Part shown: positions 16,958-26,333 of the stretch, one piece after another
Position numbering within the stretch: the first letter of the stretch is position 1
How the letters are laid out: each line of letters starts with the position of its first letter
Source of the DNA: Salinibius halmophilus
Lineage (GTDB): Bacteria; Pseudomonadota; Gammaproteobacteria; Pseudomonadales; Natronospirillaceae
NCBI RefSeq assembly: GCF_003577475.1
Contig: NZ_QPEP01000002.1
Span: 120,516 to 184,515, forward strand
DNA length: 64,000 bases
Direction: 5' to 3'
Notes under the pieces: model-generated
Databases searched by the model: none
What the model was told of the DNA's origin: nothing
Seen by the model: only the letters and a program-made list of their open reading frames with translations
Translations under genes and position numbers: made by a program

Positions 16958-17733
16958 AGCTGCTCGGCTAACACCTTGGCGACGCCATCATCATTATGAT
17001 GACCAATGATTGGCAATTGCGGTAAAGCCGCTTTCACTCGCTCGAGGGCATTCTGCATAACAAAACCTTTGCCAGCCGCGGTGAGCATTTCAACGTCGTT
17101 CATCCCATCGCCGAATGCCCAAGCATCGGCGATATCGACGCCTAGATGCTGACAGACTTCCGTTAGCGCCACACCTTTGTTGACCTTTGGTGCCATAATT
17201 TCCAAGCAGGTTGGCAACGAGAATGCCATGGCCATTGGCTCTGTGACCTCTTGATTTAACCGTGCTTCAACTTCCAACAAGGCATCGTGATCGGCCATAA
17301 AAAAGATTTTGATCACATCGTCGCGGCCAAGCAACGGAGTTTTTTCGGCAGTGAAATCGAACTCGCGCTGCTCACTATATTCAACCACCTCTTGGCGATT
17401 AGTAAACCAATGTTGATCAGTATATAGGTTGATTGACACCGGCATATCCGACGTCAATACGATGGCTTGCTCAACCAGAGCTTTGGTTAAGGTATGGTGG
17501 CGAAATACTTCATTTTTTGGGGTCACTACCTGCGCCCCATTGGCCGATATTTTCCACGCTGGAATCGGCAACTGGTCATGCAACCATTGCACATCTCGAA
17601 AGTGGCGGCCCGTGGCAAACACAAAGGTAACACCAGAGGCGACCATATCCTGTAGCACTTGCTGGGTATAAGGAGAGATTCGATGGGCGGCATTTAATAG
17701 GGTTCCATCTAGGTCGCTGGCAACAAGTTTCAT
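16948..17733 (-). CDS. Cof-type HAD phosphatase
   Basis: 261 residues. The HAD motif DLDGT has nucleophile Asp7 and acid/base Asp9. A large type IIB cap domain lies in the middle, and FGDGMNDVEM near the C-terminus binds Mg2+. Family members dephosphorylate sugar phosphates, pyridoxal phosphate or FMN; the actual substrate is not predictable here. GAGGAG lies 7 bases before the ATG. Single gene, divergent from the exporter operon. Confidence 0.9.
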   Translation of the reverse strand: MKLVASDLDGTLLNAAHRISPYTQQVLQDMVASGVTFVFATGRHFRDVQWLHDQLPIPAWKISANGAQVVTPKNEVFRHHTLTKALVEQAIVLTSDMPVSINLYTDQHWFTNRQEVVEYSEQREFDFTAEKTPLLGRDDVIKIFFMADHDALLEVEARLNQEVTEPMAMAFSLPTCLEIMAPKVNKGVALTEVCQHLGVDIADAWAFGDGMNDVEMLTAAGKGFVMQNALERVKAALPQLPIIGHHNDDGVAKVLAEQLQR

Positions 17734-17879
17734 CTTTCACTCCTCAAACAGTGTACTTCGGCTAAAGCTGAACAAATACTTTCTAGAATGCTTAATTAAC
17801 AAGCAATTGTCGCAGAATGACAAGCGACCTATTGGGTTAACGCGCATTATGCCCGCCTCAGTTTAGCGAGTAAAAAGTT

Positions 17880-19175
17880 ATGCGTTCAATCGTTACCCTA
17901 CTAGTGTTTAGCATTTCGGTCACTACTGCCAGTGTCCAGGCAGCTTCCATTACTGAATTGTGGCAGCATTTAGCAACACCCGAGCAGCAAGCGGCACAAG
18001 CGGCTCTTGCACAAGCCCAAGCAAAAGCTAACCAAGCTAGTCATGCTTGGGTGCCAAATTTATCGATCAATGGCAAGTCAACCTGGTTGACAGAGCCACT
18101 TACCACCACAACAGAGGTACCGCCACTAGCACCTGGCATGCAACCAATGTCGCTCGAACAAGAGTTACGGCCAGAACAGTTTAATCAAGCAAGATTACAA
18201 GCCGACTGGTTGTTATATGGTGGTGGTCAAGTTCGCCACACAGCAAAGGCAGCCGAACATGCCCTTGCTGCTCACCAGGCGCAAAGTGAGTCTGTCAGGT
18301 TAGCGCAACTGCCCACGTTAGTGACACGCTATCGCAGTGTGCAATTGGCAAACCAGCAGGTAGCCATTCGCCAGCAAGCAGTGGGCCGCCTAACCGGTCA
18401 TTTAGATCGGGCGCGCAAAATGCAGCAACAAGGCCAGCTTGCAGATATTGACGTGCTAAAGGTTCGTACCGAACTCGCCATGGCCAACCAGTTATTGCTG
18501 CAAGCAAAGAACGACCAAGCGCTGGCCAATCAGGCACTAACCTCGTTGTTGGAAAAGCCAGTCTCCGTAACGCTAACCATGCCAATACCGAGTTCAGTTG
18601 TGATTGATGATTCACAAGTATTGACCACCAATGCAGACCTGCAAGCACTGGCAGCAAAAGAGGCAGCGAGCCAATCACAAGCCTTAGTTAGTCGCGCTAG
18701 TCTTTTGCCAAAAGTATTCGTATTTGCTCAGCATGAGCTGATCGCCGATGAGTTAGCGGCAAGTGAGCCAGAAACTGCTGTGGGTATCGGCTGGCAATGG
18801 CAACTGGTCGATCGACGCGGGCGCCTGCAGCAACTGCAGCAAGCGCAAAGTGCAGTCGAAGAAATTAGGTACCAGCGCCAAGCAGCAGTTCGTGATGTGC
18901 AACTAGCCATTAATCAGCAGCAAAACCGCCTGCAAAACGCACTCGAGCAAGTATCGGCCATTGAGCAACGCCTAGCCCTCGCTCGTCAGCAGCGACGCCT
19001 CGCTGATCAGTCTTTTGCTGCTGGGTTAGCCACCGTGCAAGACATTACCGATGCGGAGCTGAATTATGCCGCTATTGAACTTGAGCAGCAGCAAGCCGTG
19101 TTACAGGCCCATATTGCCTTAGCTGAACTCGCCAAGCTTGCTGGTGATGAGCAAGTGTATTTCTCTGCCATTTAA
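17880..19175 (+). CDS. TolC-like outer-membrane efflux protein
   Basis: 431 residues: a signal peptide of about 21 residues ending VQAA, then two outer-membrane efflux (OEP) repeats rich in Ala and Gln with long coiled-coil helices. It would form the trimeric outer-membrane duct of a tripartite exporter. It is the first gene of an operon with a membrane-fusion protein and two ABC-2 permeases, all within a few bases of each other. No drug or substrate specificity is visible. Confidence 0.9.
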   Translation: MRSIVTLLVFSISVTTASVQAASITELWQHLATPEQQAAQAALAQAQAKANQASHAWVPNLSINGKSTWLTEPLTTTTEVPPLAPGMQPMSLEQELRPEQFNQARLQADWLLYGGGQVRHTAKAAEHALAAHQAQSESVRLAQLPTLVTRYRSVQLANQQVAIRQQAVGRLTGHLDRARKMQQQGQLADIDVLKVRTELAMANQLLLQAKNDQALANQALTSLLEKPVSVTLTMPIPSSVVIDDSQVLTTNADLQALAAKEAASQSQALVSRASLLPKVFVFAQHELIADELAASEPETAVGIGWQWQLVDRRGRLQQLQQAQSAVEEIRYQRQAAVRDVQLAINQQQNRLQNALEQVSAIEQRLALARQQRRLADQSFAAGLATVQDITDAELNYAAIELEQQQAVLQAHIALAELAKLAGDEQVYFSAI

Positions 19176-19187
19176 TGGATACCACGA

Positions 19188-20168
19188 ATGAAAACGTTAA
19201 AGCCCTATATTTTTAGCTTGTTAATTATTGTGCTCACTATTGTGATGAGCAGTGTTTACTTACTCAACGAACAGCCACAACGACAGTTTTTATTAGGCCA
19301 AGTTGAAACCGCTAGTATCAATGTTGCGGCGAAGATTCCTGGCCGCATTGAAACTCAGCTTGTGCGCTTGGGGGATAAAGTGACCGCCGGGCAAGCATTG
19401 CTGCGTTTAGCAACACCAGAACTTGAAGCGAAGCGCGAACAAGCTCTAGCAGGTGTGAATGCCAAACAAGCGCAGCTCAACCGAGTGAATCAAGGTGCTC
19501 GAACACAAGAGCTGTCGGCGCTGCATGATCAGTGGCAACAGGCGTCGGCGGCGGCAGAGCTTGCCAACACAACCGCTGAACGACTAGAGCTACTGTTTAG
19601 CCAAGGCTTAATTGCCCAACAACAACGTGATGAGGCCAAAACCAAAGCGCAATCGGCACGGTTAGCCAGTGAAGCGGCTAAAAGCCAGTATCAACTTGCC
19701 GTAGAAGGCGCCGACAACGACACCAAAACAGCCGCCGAGCAAGACTTGGCAGCCGCCTACGGCAAGCTAGCGGAAGTTGAAGCGGCACTAAAAGAAGCAG
19801 AAGTGATTGCACCGATCAGTGGCGAAGTGAGCGAACTGCTACTCGACGTCGGCGAAGTTGCGCCAGCGGGTATACCTGCGGTTACCCTAGTCAACCCAGA
19901 TGATCAGTGGGTAGTCGTGCACCTGCGCGAGGACAAACTTTGGCAACCAGGCCAGGTGGTCGCGGCGTATGTGCCAGCGCTGCAAACAACGATGGACTTT
20001 GCAGTTACCTGGGTAAGCCCTGTTGGTAAGTGGGGCACATGGTCTGCTAGCCAGCCTGGAGAGTATGAACTACAAACCTTCGAAGTGCATTTGCGCCCAC
20101 AAAGCCAAGCGGCACTGCGCGCTGGCATGACGGTTAAGTTCGAGGTTGCTGATGACTTCTTCGAATAA
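19188..20168 (+). CDS. HlyD-family membrane-fusion (adaptor) protein
   Basis: 326 residues with one N-terminal membrane anchor (about residues 9-26). A biotinyl-lipoyl-like half motif follows (AAKIPGRIETQLVRLGDKV), then a long Ala/Gln-rich coiled-coil hairpin (about 85-200), the second lipoyl half (VIAPISGEVSELLLDVGEV) and a beta-barrel. It should bridge the inner-membrane permeases to the TolC-like duct. It starts 12 bases after the TolC-like gene, and its end overlaps the next gene. Confidence 0.92.
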   Translation: MKTLKPYIFSLLIIVLTIVMSSVYLLNEQPQRQFLLGQVETASINVAAKIPGRIETQLVRLGDKVTAGQALLRLATPELEAKREQALAGVNAKQAQLNRVNQGARTQELSALHDQWQQASAAAELANTTAERLELLFSQGLIAQQQRDEAKTKAQSARLASEAAKSQYQLAVEGADNDTKTAAEQDLAAAYGKLAEVEAALKEAEVIAPISGEVSELLLDVGEVAPAGIPAVTLVNPDDQWVVVHLREDKLWQPGQVVAAYVPALQTTMDFAVTWVSPVGKWGTWSASQPGEYELQTFEVHLRPQSQAALRAGMTVKFEVADDFFE

Positions 20169-21177
20169 AACCAGCCTAGCCCTAATGCTATGGGTGCCGT
20201 TACTCGTTTTTTCGTCGCTATTGGCGATTATGTCGTCCGAGCGGCCAGTGGATACACGCTTAGCGGTGATCGACCTTGACCAAAGCCCGAGTAGCCGTTT
20301 ATTGGTGCGCCAGCTAGATGCTAGCCAGCGCTTGCAAACGATCACCTATGCGCAAAGCCCAGAACGGTCGCTTGCTAGTGGCGATATAGCAGGCATCCTA
20401 ACCATTCCATCGGGTTATGAACAAAGCTTAAGTAACCGACAACCATTGGCTATACATGCCAAGTTGAACATGGCCAACTATTTACAGGCTAATCAAGTTC
20501 ACAGCCAGCTTTTGCAGCAAACCATCACGGATGCAGTTCGACAGCAAGCCAAGCAGTTTTTAACCAATGGCAGTGCGATACAGCAAGCAACTTGGCTAGC
20601 CAACCCAGTTGCCATGGTTTGGCAACGGCAAAACAACCCAGAGCTCAGTTACCGACAAGCATTGTTACCAGGCTTTTTACTGCAAGCTTGGAACCTATGT
20701 TTTTCGCTATTGATTGTTTGGCTAATGGCCGACACCCAGCCGCGTCGCGCCTGCCCTAAGGCTGCGGTCGCTTTTATTGGCTACCTAACTTGGCTGTGGT
20801 GTCTGCAAGCCGTTTGTAGCTGGCTTGCAGGGCGCACGCCAGACCTGGCAACAATGCTGGCTGGGGCGTTAAACCTGCTTGCCATGACCGGCATTGCACT
20901 ATTTATGCTTGGCCTTACCGGTAACCGACGTTTAGCGCTTAATGGCATGTCGGTGGTAGCAGCCACGGCGCTCGCATTTATGGGGGTGAGCTTTCCATTT
21001 GATAGCATGCCACTGACCGCTCAACTATGGGCCAACTTATTGCCGATTACTTCGGTGTACCGAGTATGGTTAGGTCAAGACGCCACTGCCATGGTGATTT
21101 TATTGCTGCAGGCGAGCGGCTGGCTCGTTGCTGGTGTGTACTTGTGGCAATTTAAGGTGAGGGCGCAACATGGGTAA
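20152..21177 (+). CDS. ABC-2 type exporter permease, first
   Basis: 341 residues from the ATG at 20152, chosen because GAGG at 20142-20145 is well placed. One N-terminal helix, an extracytoplasmic domain of about 150 residues starting after DTRLAVIDLDQSPSS, then about five membrane helices in the C-terminal half: the YhhJ/YbhS-like ABC-2 layout. It overlaps the adaptor gene by 17 bases and the second permease by 8. No ATP-binding cassette is encoded nearby, so the energising subunit must be elsewhere or absent. Confidence 0.85.
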   Translation: MTSSNKTSLALMLWVPLLVFSSLLAIMSSERPVDTRLAVIDLDQSPSSRLLVRQLDASQRLQTITYAQSPERSLASGDIAGILTIPSGYEQSLSNRQPLAIHAKLNMANYLQANQVHSQLLQQTITDAVRQQAKQFLTNGSAIQQATWLANPVAMVWQRQNNPELSYRQALLPGFLLQAWNLCFSLLIVWLMADTQPRRACPKAAVAFIGYLTWLWCLQAVCSWLAGRTPDLATMLAGALNLLAMTGIALFMLGLTGNRRLALNGMSVVAATALAFMGVSFPFDSMPLTAQLWANLLPITSVYRVWLGQDATAMVILLLQASGWLVAGVYLWQFKVRAQHG

Positions 21178-22222
21178 GGTCAAACACGTACTTCAGCAGC
21201 CGGCGGTTTGGATGATCTGGTTAGGCGCGGCGTTAATATATAGCTGGGTGTATCCACTGCCCTACCAAGCGGAATCGGTGCAGCCAATCGATATTAGCGT
21301 TATTGATCTCAACCAAAGCGCGGCCAGCCGCGATTTGATACGGGCACTAGGCGCCACACAAGCACTGCACGTCAGCTCGGTTGAACATATGATGACACAG
21401 ATCTTCGCGCCGGCGTCGATTGTTATTCCAGCCAACTTTCATCAGCAGCTTAGCAATGCTGAGCAGGCACAGCTTGTGGTGAATTTGGATGCCAATAATT
21501 TGCTCAATTACAGTAGTGCTGCGCAAGCCATTAACTTGGTTGTTGATGACTGGAGCCAGCGCTATCGCGACCAACATGCCTATTGGCAGCTTGGGCACAG
21601 CAATGAGCGATTATTAGTGCTAGAGGAAACCAAGCACCAAGATAGCTACCTCGCCTACCTCGTGCCGGCAATTTTCGCTTTTTTATTGCAACAGACACTC
21701 ATCATTGCCGCTGCTTATTGGCAAAGTGCGCACCAGGCACATTCTTGGCAGAGCAAACTGGTTGCCTTGTTGGGTTCATTATTGGCACTTATCTACTTGT
21801 TTGGCGGCGTTCTACGCCACTTTGGTATTACCATCAGCAGCTGGCCAATACTGTTACAAGTGTGGCTGCCAATGGCCTTGGCAGCACTCTACCTGGGTAA
21901 ACTGTCTGGCTACTTTATTCGCTCACCCGATGCCGTGTTTCTTTATTGGGTGCCAATGTCATTGCCGTTGCTGCTACTCAGCGGCTTTAGCTGGCCAGTG
22001 GATCAACAAGCGCCTTGGCTTACCTACATTGGCCAATTCTTCCCCAGTACGCATGCAGTGCCGATTATGACTCAGTTATGTCAGTCTCAGCTTAACTGGC
22101 ACGACGTACTACCAAGCATTCAGCGCTTATGGCAGTTACTCGCTATCTTCGTCCTACTGGATTTGCTGATTAGAATAGGCCACCGAGTGATAGGCCAATC
22201 TTCGACACCTGTTGGTCGTTGA
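21170..22222 (+). CDS. ABC-2 type exporter permease, second
   Basis: 350 residues with the same layout as the preceding permease: TM1, an extracytoplasmic domain beginning DISVIDLNQSAASRD, then about five helices. The two share the VIDLxQSxxSR pattern, so they are diverged paralogues that probably pair as a heterodimer. The ATG follows GAGG. The last 53 bases overlap the converging outer-membrane protein gene on the other strand. Confidence 0.85.
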   Translation: MGKVKHVLQQPAVWMIWLGAALIYSWVYPLPYQAESVQPIDISVIDLNQSAASRDLIRALGATQALHVSSVEHMMTQIFAPASIVIPANFHQQLSNAEQAQLVVNLDANNLLNYSSAAQAINLVVDDWSQRYRDQHAYWQLGHSNERLLVLEETKHQDSYLAYLVPAIFAFLLQQTLIIAAAYWQSAHQAHSWQSKLVALLGSLLALIYLFGGVLRHFGITISSWPILLQVWLPMALAALYLGKLSGYFIRSPDAVFLYWVPMSLPLLLLSGFSWPVDQQAPWLTYIGQFFPSTHAVPIMTQLCQSQLNWHDVLPSIQRLWQLLAIFVLLDLLIRIGHRVIGQSSTPVGR

Positions 22223-22751
22223 GCATTTGCTGCGACCAGTTCACCCCCACCATAATGCGATTAGCGTTGGCAATGGGTAATCCATAGCCAACGCCTAATA
22301 AAGTGCCCACACCTGGCTTTAGTCGCTCACTCAACTGATCATCAAGTAGACAACCAAAGCAGGCTGCGTCGGTCTTAGTCAGCAAGCCCTGACTAATGCC
22401 TAGATCACCGCGCACATAAGCAGATGCCTTGTTACTTGGCCCAAAGAATTTGATTCCAGATACCGAATAAAGCCAGCCGTGCAATGCTTGCCAGCCAGAT
22501 TCGTCGGTTTGATCGGTTTGCCGGTAACCGCTCACCACACCGCCAACTAACGACTGTGGACTTGTGGCGTAATAAATACCCGCTAGGTCAGCACTCATTT
22601 GTGTTGGGTGCGACTCACTAAACTTTGGCATGGGCCGCTGGTCATCAGCATTTCCTTGCACACCCAAACTAAAGAGCGCATGCCAGTTAGTTTGTGCGTT
22701 GACTGCGGCCGTAACCGCCAACAGAAAAGAGAAAAGAACTGTTTTATACAT
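22170..22751 (-). CDS. Small outer-membrane beta-barrel protein
   Basis: 193 residues: a signal peptide of about 20 residues (ends VNAQ), then alternating hydrophobic strands and a C-terminal Phe, as expected of an 8-10 strand beta-barrel. Two cysteines in CFGC may form a loop disulfide. I do not recognise a named family. The chosen ATG at 22751 lies inside the end of the upstream AraC gene; an ATG at 22763 is the alternative. The overlap suggests translational coupling with the regulator. The 3' end overlaps the second permease gene by 53 bases on the opposite strand. Confidence 0.75.
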   Translation of the reverse strand: MYKTVLFSFLLAVTAAVNAQTNWHALFSLGVQGNADDQRPMPKFSESHPTQMSADLAGIYYATSPQSLVGGVVSGYRQTDQTDESGWQALHGWLYSVSGIKFFGPSNKASAYVRGDLGISQGLLTKTDAACFGCLLDDQLSERLKPGVGTLLGVGYGLPIANANRIMVGVNWSQQMLNDQQVSKIGLSLGGLF

Positions 22752-23772
22752 CTTTCGTTGCATCTTGTTGCGCTCGCCACGCCGTAGGTGACTGGCTACT
22801 CCAGCGTTTAAATGCTCGGTTAAAGTTTGCTGCATCACTAAAACCTAATCGCAATGCAATTTCTAGCACGGTTATATTGCGATTCGATAACAGGCGCTTG
22901 GCGACATCGAATCGAACCTCATCAACCACCTGCTGAAAGCTATAACCATTTTGTTTTAGCTGGCGTTGCAGTTGCCGCTCGTTGGTTTGCAAGCGTTGCG
23001 CCACTGCGGCTAGTGAACAGTTGCCCGCCGCCAATAGCGTCATCACTTCGGCCGCGACCTGCGCCTTAATGTCGCCAATAAACAGCCTCAGATATGCTTC
23101 GACCACATTATCCTGAACCGATGCTAAAAGACTGTTACTACCATGTAGTGCTGTTGGTAGCCGCTTGTTATCGAACACCAAATAAGTTTGCCGGCTACGC
23201 TTAGTTGGGGCGGCTAGCCACTGGCGCAAATCAGCATTCGCAATTGGACTACCAACTTCCAACAGCGGCAACTGTTGCCCGATCACGGTGCGCAACAAGG
23301 CAACAAAGGTTGTTAACGCACACAAGCGAAAACTATCTAGGTGTCGGTCATCGATGCCAAGTTCAGATTGCTCATAAGAAATGACCAGTGGACTGGCTTC
23401 CAAGCGCAAGCGGGCTGCACTGGGTTCAGGGGTATAACTGACCCGCAATTGGCTTGCCATCACGCTAGCGTAACGTTGAAAACGCTGCAAGGCTTCATCT
23501 AGGTTAGCCGATGCCGCCATGCCAAACCCTAATGCATGAAAGCTGCCAGCGGTAACAAAGGGCGCGATATCCAGTGCTAGCATGGGCATCGCCTGCTGCT
23601 CTTGTGCTAGATACCACACCTGATAAACCTGAATGGCCGGCACCCGAGCATTGCCATCGGCTAGCATGCTGGGCGTAAGACCCGCTTGGCGCAATAATGG
23701 CGCTACATCAACACCATTGCTAGCAATGGCAGCGAGCACTAAGCGCACCCAGTTGACCAAAATATCAGACAT
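22744..23772 (-). CDS. AraC-family transcriptional regulator (OruR/ArgR-like)
   Basis: 342 residues. The N-terminal half (about 1-220) fits the 'arabinose-binding domain of AraC' type ligand domain. The C-terminal half (about 235-340) has the two AraC helix-turn-helices, with LAAVAQRLQTNERQLQRQLK and IALRLGFSDAANFNRAFKRW as recognisable blocks. It probably activates a nearby or distant target in response to a small molecule. Its end overlaps the start of the small outer-membrane protein gene, an obvious candidate partner. The converging exporter operon is another possible target. Confidence 0.9.
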   Translation of the reverse strand: MSDILVNWVRLVLAAIASNGVDVAPLLRQAGLTPSMLADGNARVPAIQVYQVWYLAQEQQAMPMLALDIAPFVTAGSFHALGFGMAASANLDEALQRFQRYASVMASQLRVSYTPEPSAARLRLEASPLVISYEQSELGIDDRHLDSFRLCALTTFVALLRTVIGQQLPLLEVGSPIANADLRQWLAAPTKRSRQTYLVFDNKRLPTALHGSNSLLASVQDNVVEAYLRLFIGDIKAQVAAEVMTLLAAGNCSLAAVAQRLQTNERQLQRQLKQNGYSFQQVVDEVRFDVAKRLLSNRNITVLEIALRLGFSDAANFNRAFKRWSSQSPTAWRAQQDATKDV

Positions 23773-23777
23773 AAGCT

Positions 23778-26270
23778 TTAGTTAAACCAGTTGTCTAGCC
23801 AGTCACTCAATGTTCTGCCGCCACCACAGCGGCGAAAATCTTGTGGCTCGGTACCAGATAAGAATGGCACGACCATCGCCGACTCACAGCCTTCACTGGT
23901 TCGATACCCCATTACCGGGTCGACCCAGTGGTACTCAATGCCACTTGGCACATCGACGGTAAGCGGCTGTGGGACAAGGCTGTCTAGTACATGCGTCCAG
24001 ATTGGCAAAGCGCCACTGGAGCCGGTAAATGGTGTCGCTCGGTTATCATCATAGCCTACCCAGTTAACCATCAAAAAGTTGCCACTCCAGCCAGCGAACC
24101 AAGCATCACGCTGATCATCTGTGGTGCCCGTTTTACCTTGTAAGTTGAGTGACTCAGGCAGCAAATTATAAGCTGAGTTACCCGTTCCTTCGCGCATAAC
24201 CATTTGCATTGCATAATGCAAAAGGTGTACGGCTTGCTCGTCCACTCGCCGTTGCGGGTCGTTGCGATACTGGGTGAGCAATTGGCCTTGCACGTTGAGC
24301 ACCCCCCGAATTGCAGTCAGCGGTGAATGGTAGCCATCATTAGCGATGGTTTGATACATACTAGCTACTTCTAGCGGCGATAGTTCCACAGCACCTAATA
24401 ACACCGATGGCACGCGTGGAATGTCACGCTGCACGCCTAGCGCTTGTAGCGTATCAAAAACCGCTGGCAACCCTACCTCCATGCCTAACCTAGCGGTCGC
24501 TTGGTTATATGACTTGGCTAATGCTTGATACAAGGGCACTACCCCATGGCTTATATTGTCGTAGTTTTGCGGCTCCCAAGTGCCCCCTTCCGGTAAGCTA
24601 ATGCTGATTGGTTCATCAGCGATTGGGCTAATTAATGTATGATTTGGCCGGGCCAGTGCAGCGAGATAAACCGCGGGTTTAATCACCGAGCCGACCTGGC
24701 GGCGCATATCTACCACCCGATTAAAACCAGCTAAACCAGGCTGTCGATCACCCAACGCCGCAAGTACTTCACCAGTATGAGGTTGCGTCACCACCAGTGC
24801 GGTTTGTGGTGGTTCGGCTAAATTCTTTTGCCTAGCAAGGCGCTCTAGCTGCTCAGCTACCCGTGTTTGGGCAGTTTCTTGCAACCAAGGGCGGAAGGTT
24901 GTGTAGACTTTTAGGCCTTCGCTATGTAGTTGGGCTTTATCGTAGTCAGCCTGAAGTTGTTGCTGAACAATATCCATAAAGGCTGGATAACCGCCACTGC
25001 GGCGCTGAATATTAAGCGCCAGCGGTTTGGCGATGGCTTGTTGATACGCAGCTTGATCAATCACGCCTTCACTGAGCATTACACCGAGTACCACGTCTCG
25101 ACGAGCCTTAGCTCGTTGAGGTGAGCGAACAGGATTATAGACAGACGGGCCTTTAACCATACCGATTAACAACGCTTGCTCGGCAATGTCGAGTTCGTTA
25201 ACTGGTTTGGCAAACAAGTACTGTGACGCTAGGCCTATCCCATGAATCGCCCGATTACCATCTTGCACGAGAAACACCTCATTAAGGTAGGTTTGCATGA
25301 TGGTTTGTTTGTCGAAGCGAATCTCTAACGCAACGGCCATCAACGCTTCAATGGCTTTGCGGGTATAACTGCGCGTGGAATCTAAATATAAGTTTTTAAC
25401 CAACTGTTGAGTAAGGGTGCTACCGCCTTGGGTGCGCGCGCCGGTTTGCATATTGACGATAAATGCACGCGCAATACCAACCGGAGACACTCCCATGTGC
25501 CACCAGAAGCTGCGATCTTCCACGGCAACTAAGCCATCAATCATGGTAGCTGGCACTTGCTCATATTGAATCAGCAGTCGGTCCTCACCTTGGCCTGGGT
25601 AGATGTTGCCAATCTCAACAGGCTCTAGTTGTGCATAACCCGAATCATCTGGTGTTACCACTCGCGTCATACGTTGGCCCACAAAGTCGATAATCAGCTC
25701 TTTGCCTGCCTGTTGCCCATTTAAGCCAACAAAAGGCCGGCTCACAAGGTGCATACGCGTGCCGCGAAGCTGGTACTCTCCTGGACTATCTGGCTGATCA
25801 ACCGACCGATAACCACGATGGTTCAACGCCCATAATAAATGGTCTTTGGCGATGTCGGCACCGGCATAAAGTTCAACGGGTGCTGAATACACCCGCGCTG
25901 GCAGGTCCCAAAGACGCCCCTTGAACTGTCCTACCACTTCAATATAGAAATAGAGAAAGACGATAAAAAACGGCACCGCGACCACCGCTAATGCTTTACC
26001 AAGGCGTTTCAACCACCGACGCTTGGTTGGGCTGGGCTTCTTCGAATTGGTCTTTTGGCCGCGTTTACTCGCCGCACGCTGGCGATCAGCCGATGATTTT
26101 TTATTCGAGCCAGTGGTACGCTTGCTAGCAGACGTTGTGCCTTTTTTCCTAGCACGAGTTTGGTTAGGCTGAGTGGGCTTTTTCTTACCTGCAGCAGCCG
26201 GTTTTGAGCCAGACTTTTTCGTAGCAGTCGATTTACTAGCAGTCGATGATGATTGTTTGCTCGCGGGCAT
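23778..26270 (-). CDS. mrcB: Penicillin-binding protein 1B (bifunctional peptidoglycan synthase)
   Basis: 830 residues from the ATG at 26270. Order: a very Lys/Ser/Thr-rich cytoplasmic tail (about 1-90), one membrane helix (about 94-110), a UB2H-like region, then a GT51 glycosyltransferase with catalytic Glu251 in VEDRSFWWH and GGSTLTQQL. The transpeptidase has Ser528 in SVIK, SYN at 587-589 and KTGT at 713-716. It polymerises and crosslinks peptidoglycan at the outer face of the inner membrane. An in-frame extension to 26363 would overlap the divergent kinase gene and is not family-like. No clear Shine-Dalgarno precedes the ATG. Confidence 0.95.
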   Translation of the reverse strand: MPASKQSSSTASKSTATKKSGSKPAAAGKKKPTQPNQTRARKKGTTSASKRTTGSNKKSSADRQRAASKRGQKTNSKKPSPTKRRWLKRLGKALAVVAVPFFIVFLYFYIEVVGQFKGRLWDLPARVYSAPVELYAGADIAKDHLLWALNHRGYRSVDQPDSPGEYQLRGTRMHLVSRPFVGLNGQQAGKELIIDFVGQRMTRVVTPDDSGYAQLEPVEIGNIYPGQGEDRLLIQYEQVPATMIDGLVAVEDRSFWWHMGVSPVGIARAFIVNMQTGARTQGGSTLTQQLVKNLYLDSTRSYTRKAIEALMAVALEIRFDKQTIMQTYLNEVFLVQDGNRAIHGIGLASQYLFAKPVNELDIAEQALLIGMVKGPSVYNPVRSPQRAKARRDVVLGVMLSEGVIDQAAYQQAIAKPLALNIQRRSGGYPAFMDIVQQQLQADYDKAQLHSEGLKVYTTFRPWLQETAQTRVAEQLERLARQKNLAEPPQTALVVTQPHTGEVLAALGDRQPGLAGFNRVVDMRRQVGSVIKPAVYLAALARPNHTLISPIADEPISISLPEGGTWEPQNYDNISHGVVPLYQALAKSYNQATARLGMEVGLPAVFDTLQALGVQRDIPRVPSVLLGAVELSPLEVASMYQTIANDGYHSPLTAIRGVLNVQGQLLTQYRNDPQRRVDEQAVHLLHYAMQMVMREGTGNSAYNLLPESLNLQGKTGTTDDQRDAWFAGWSGNFLMVNWVGYDDNRATPFTGSSGALPIWTHVLDSLVPQPLTVDVPSGIEYHWVDPVMGYRTSEGCESAMVVPFLSGTEPQDFRRCGGGRTLSDWLDNWFN

Positions 26271-26333
26271 GGTGATTACAGCTTGGAGAAAGATAGGCAC
26301 ATGGTACCCTAGCAAACTCGATTTGGCGAAGTG

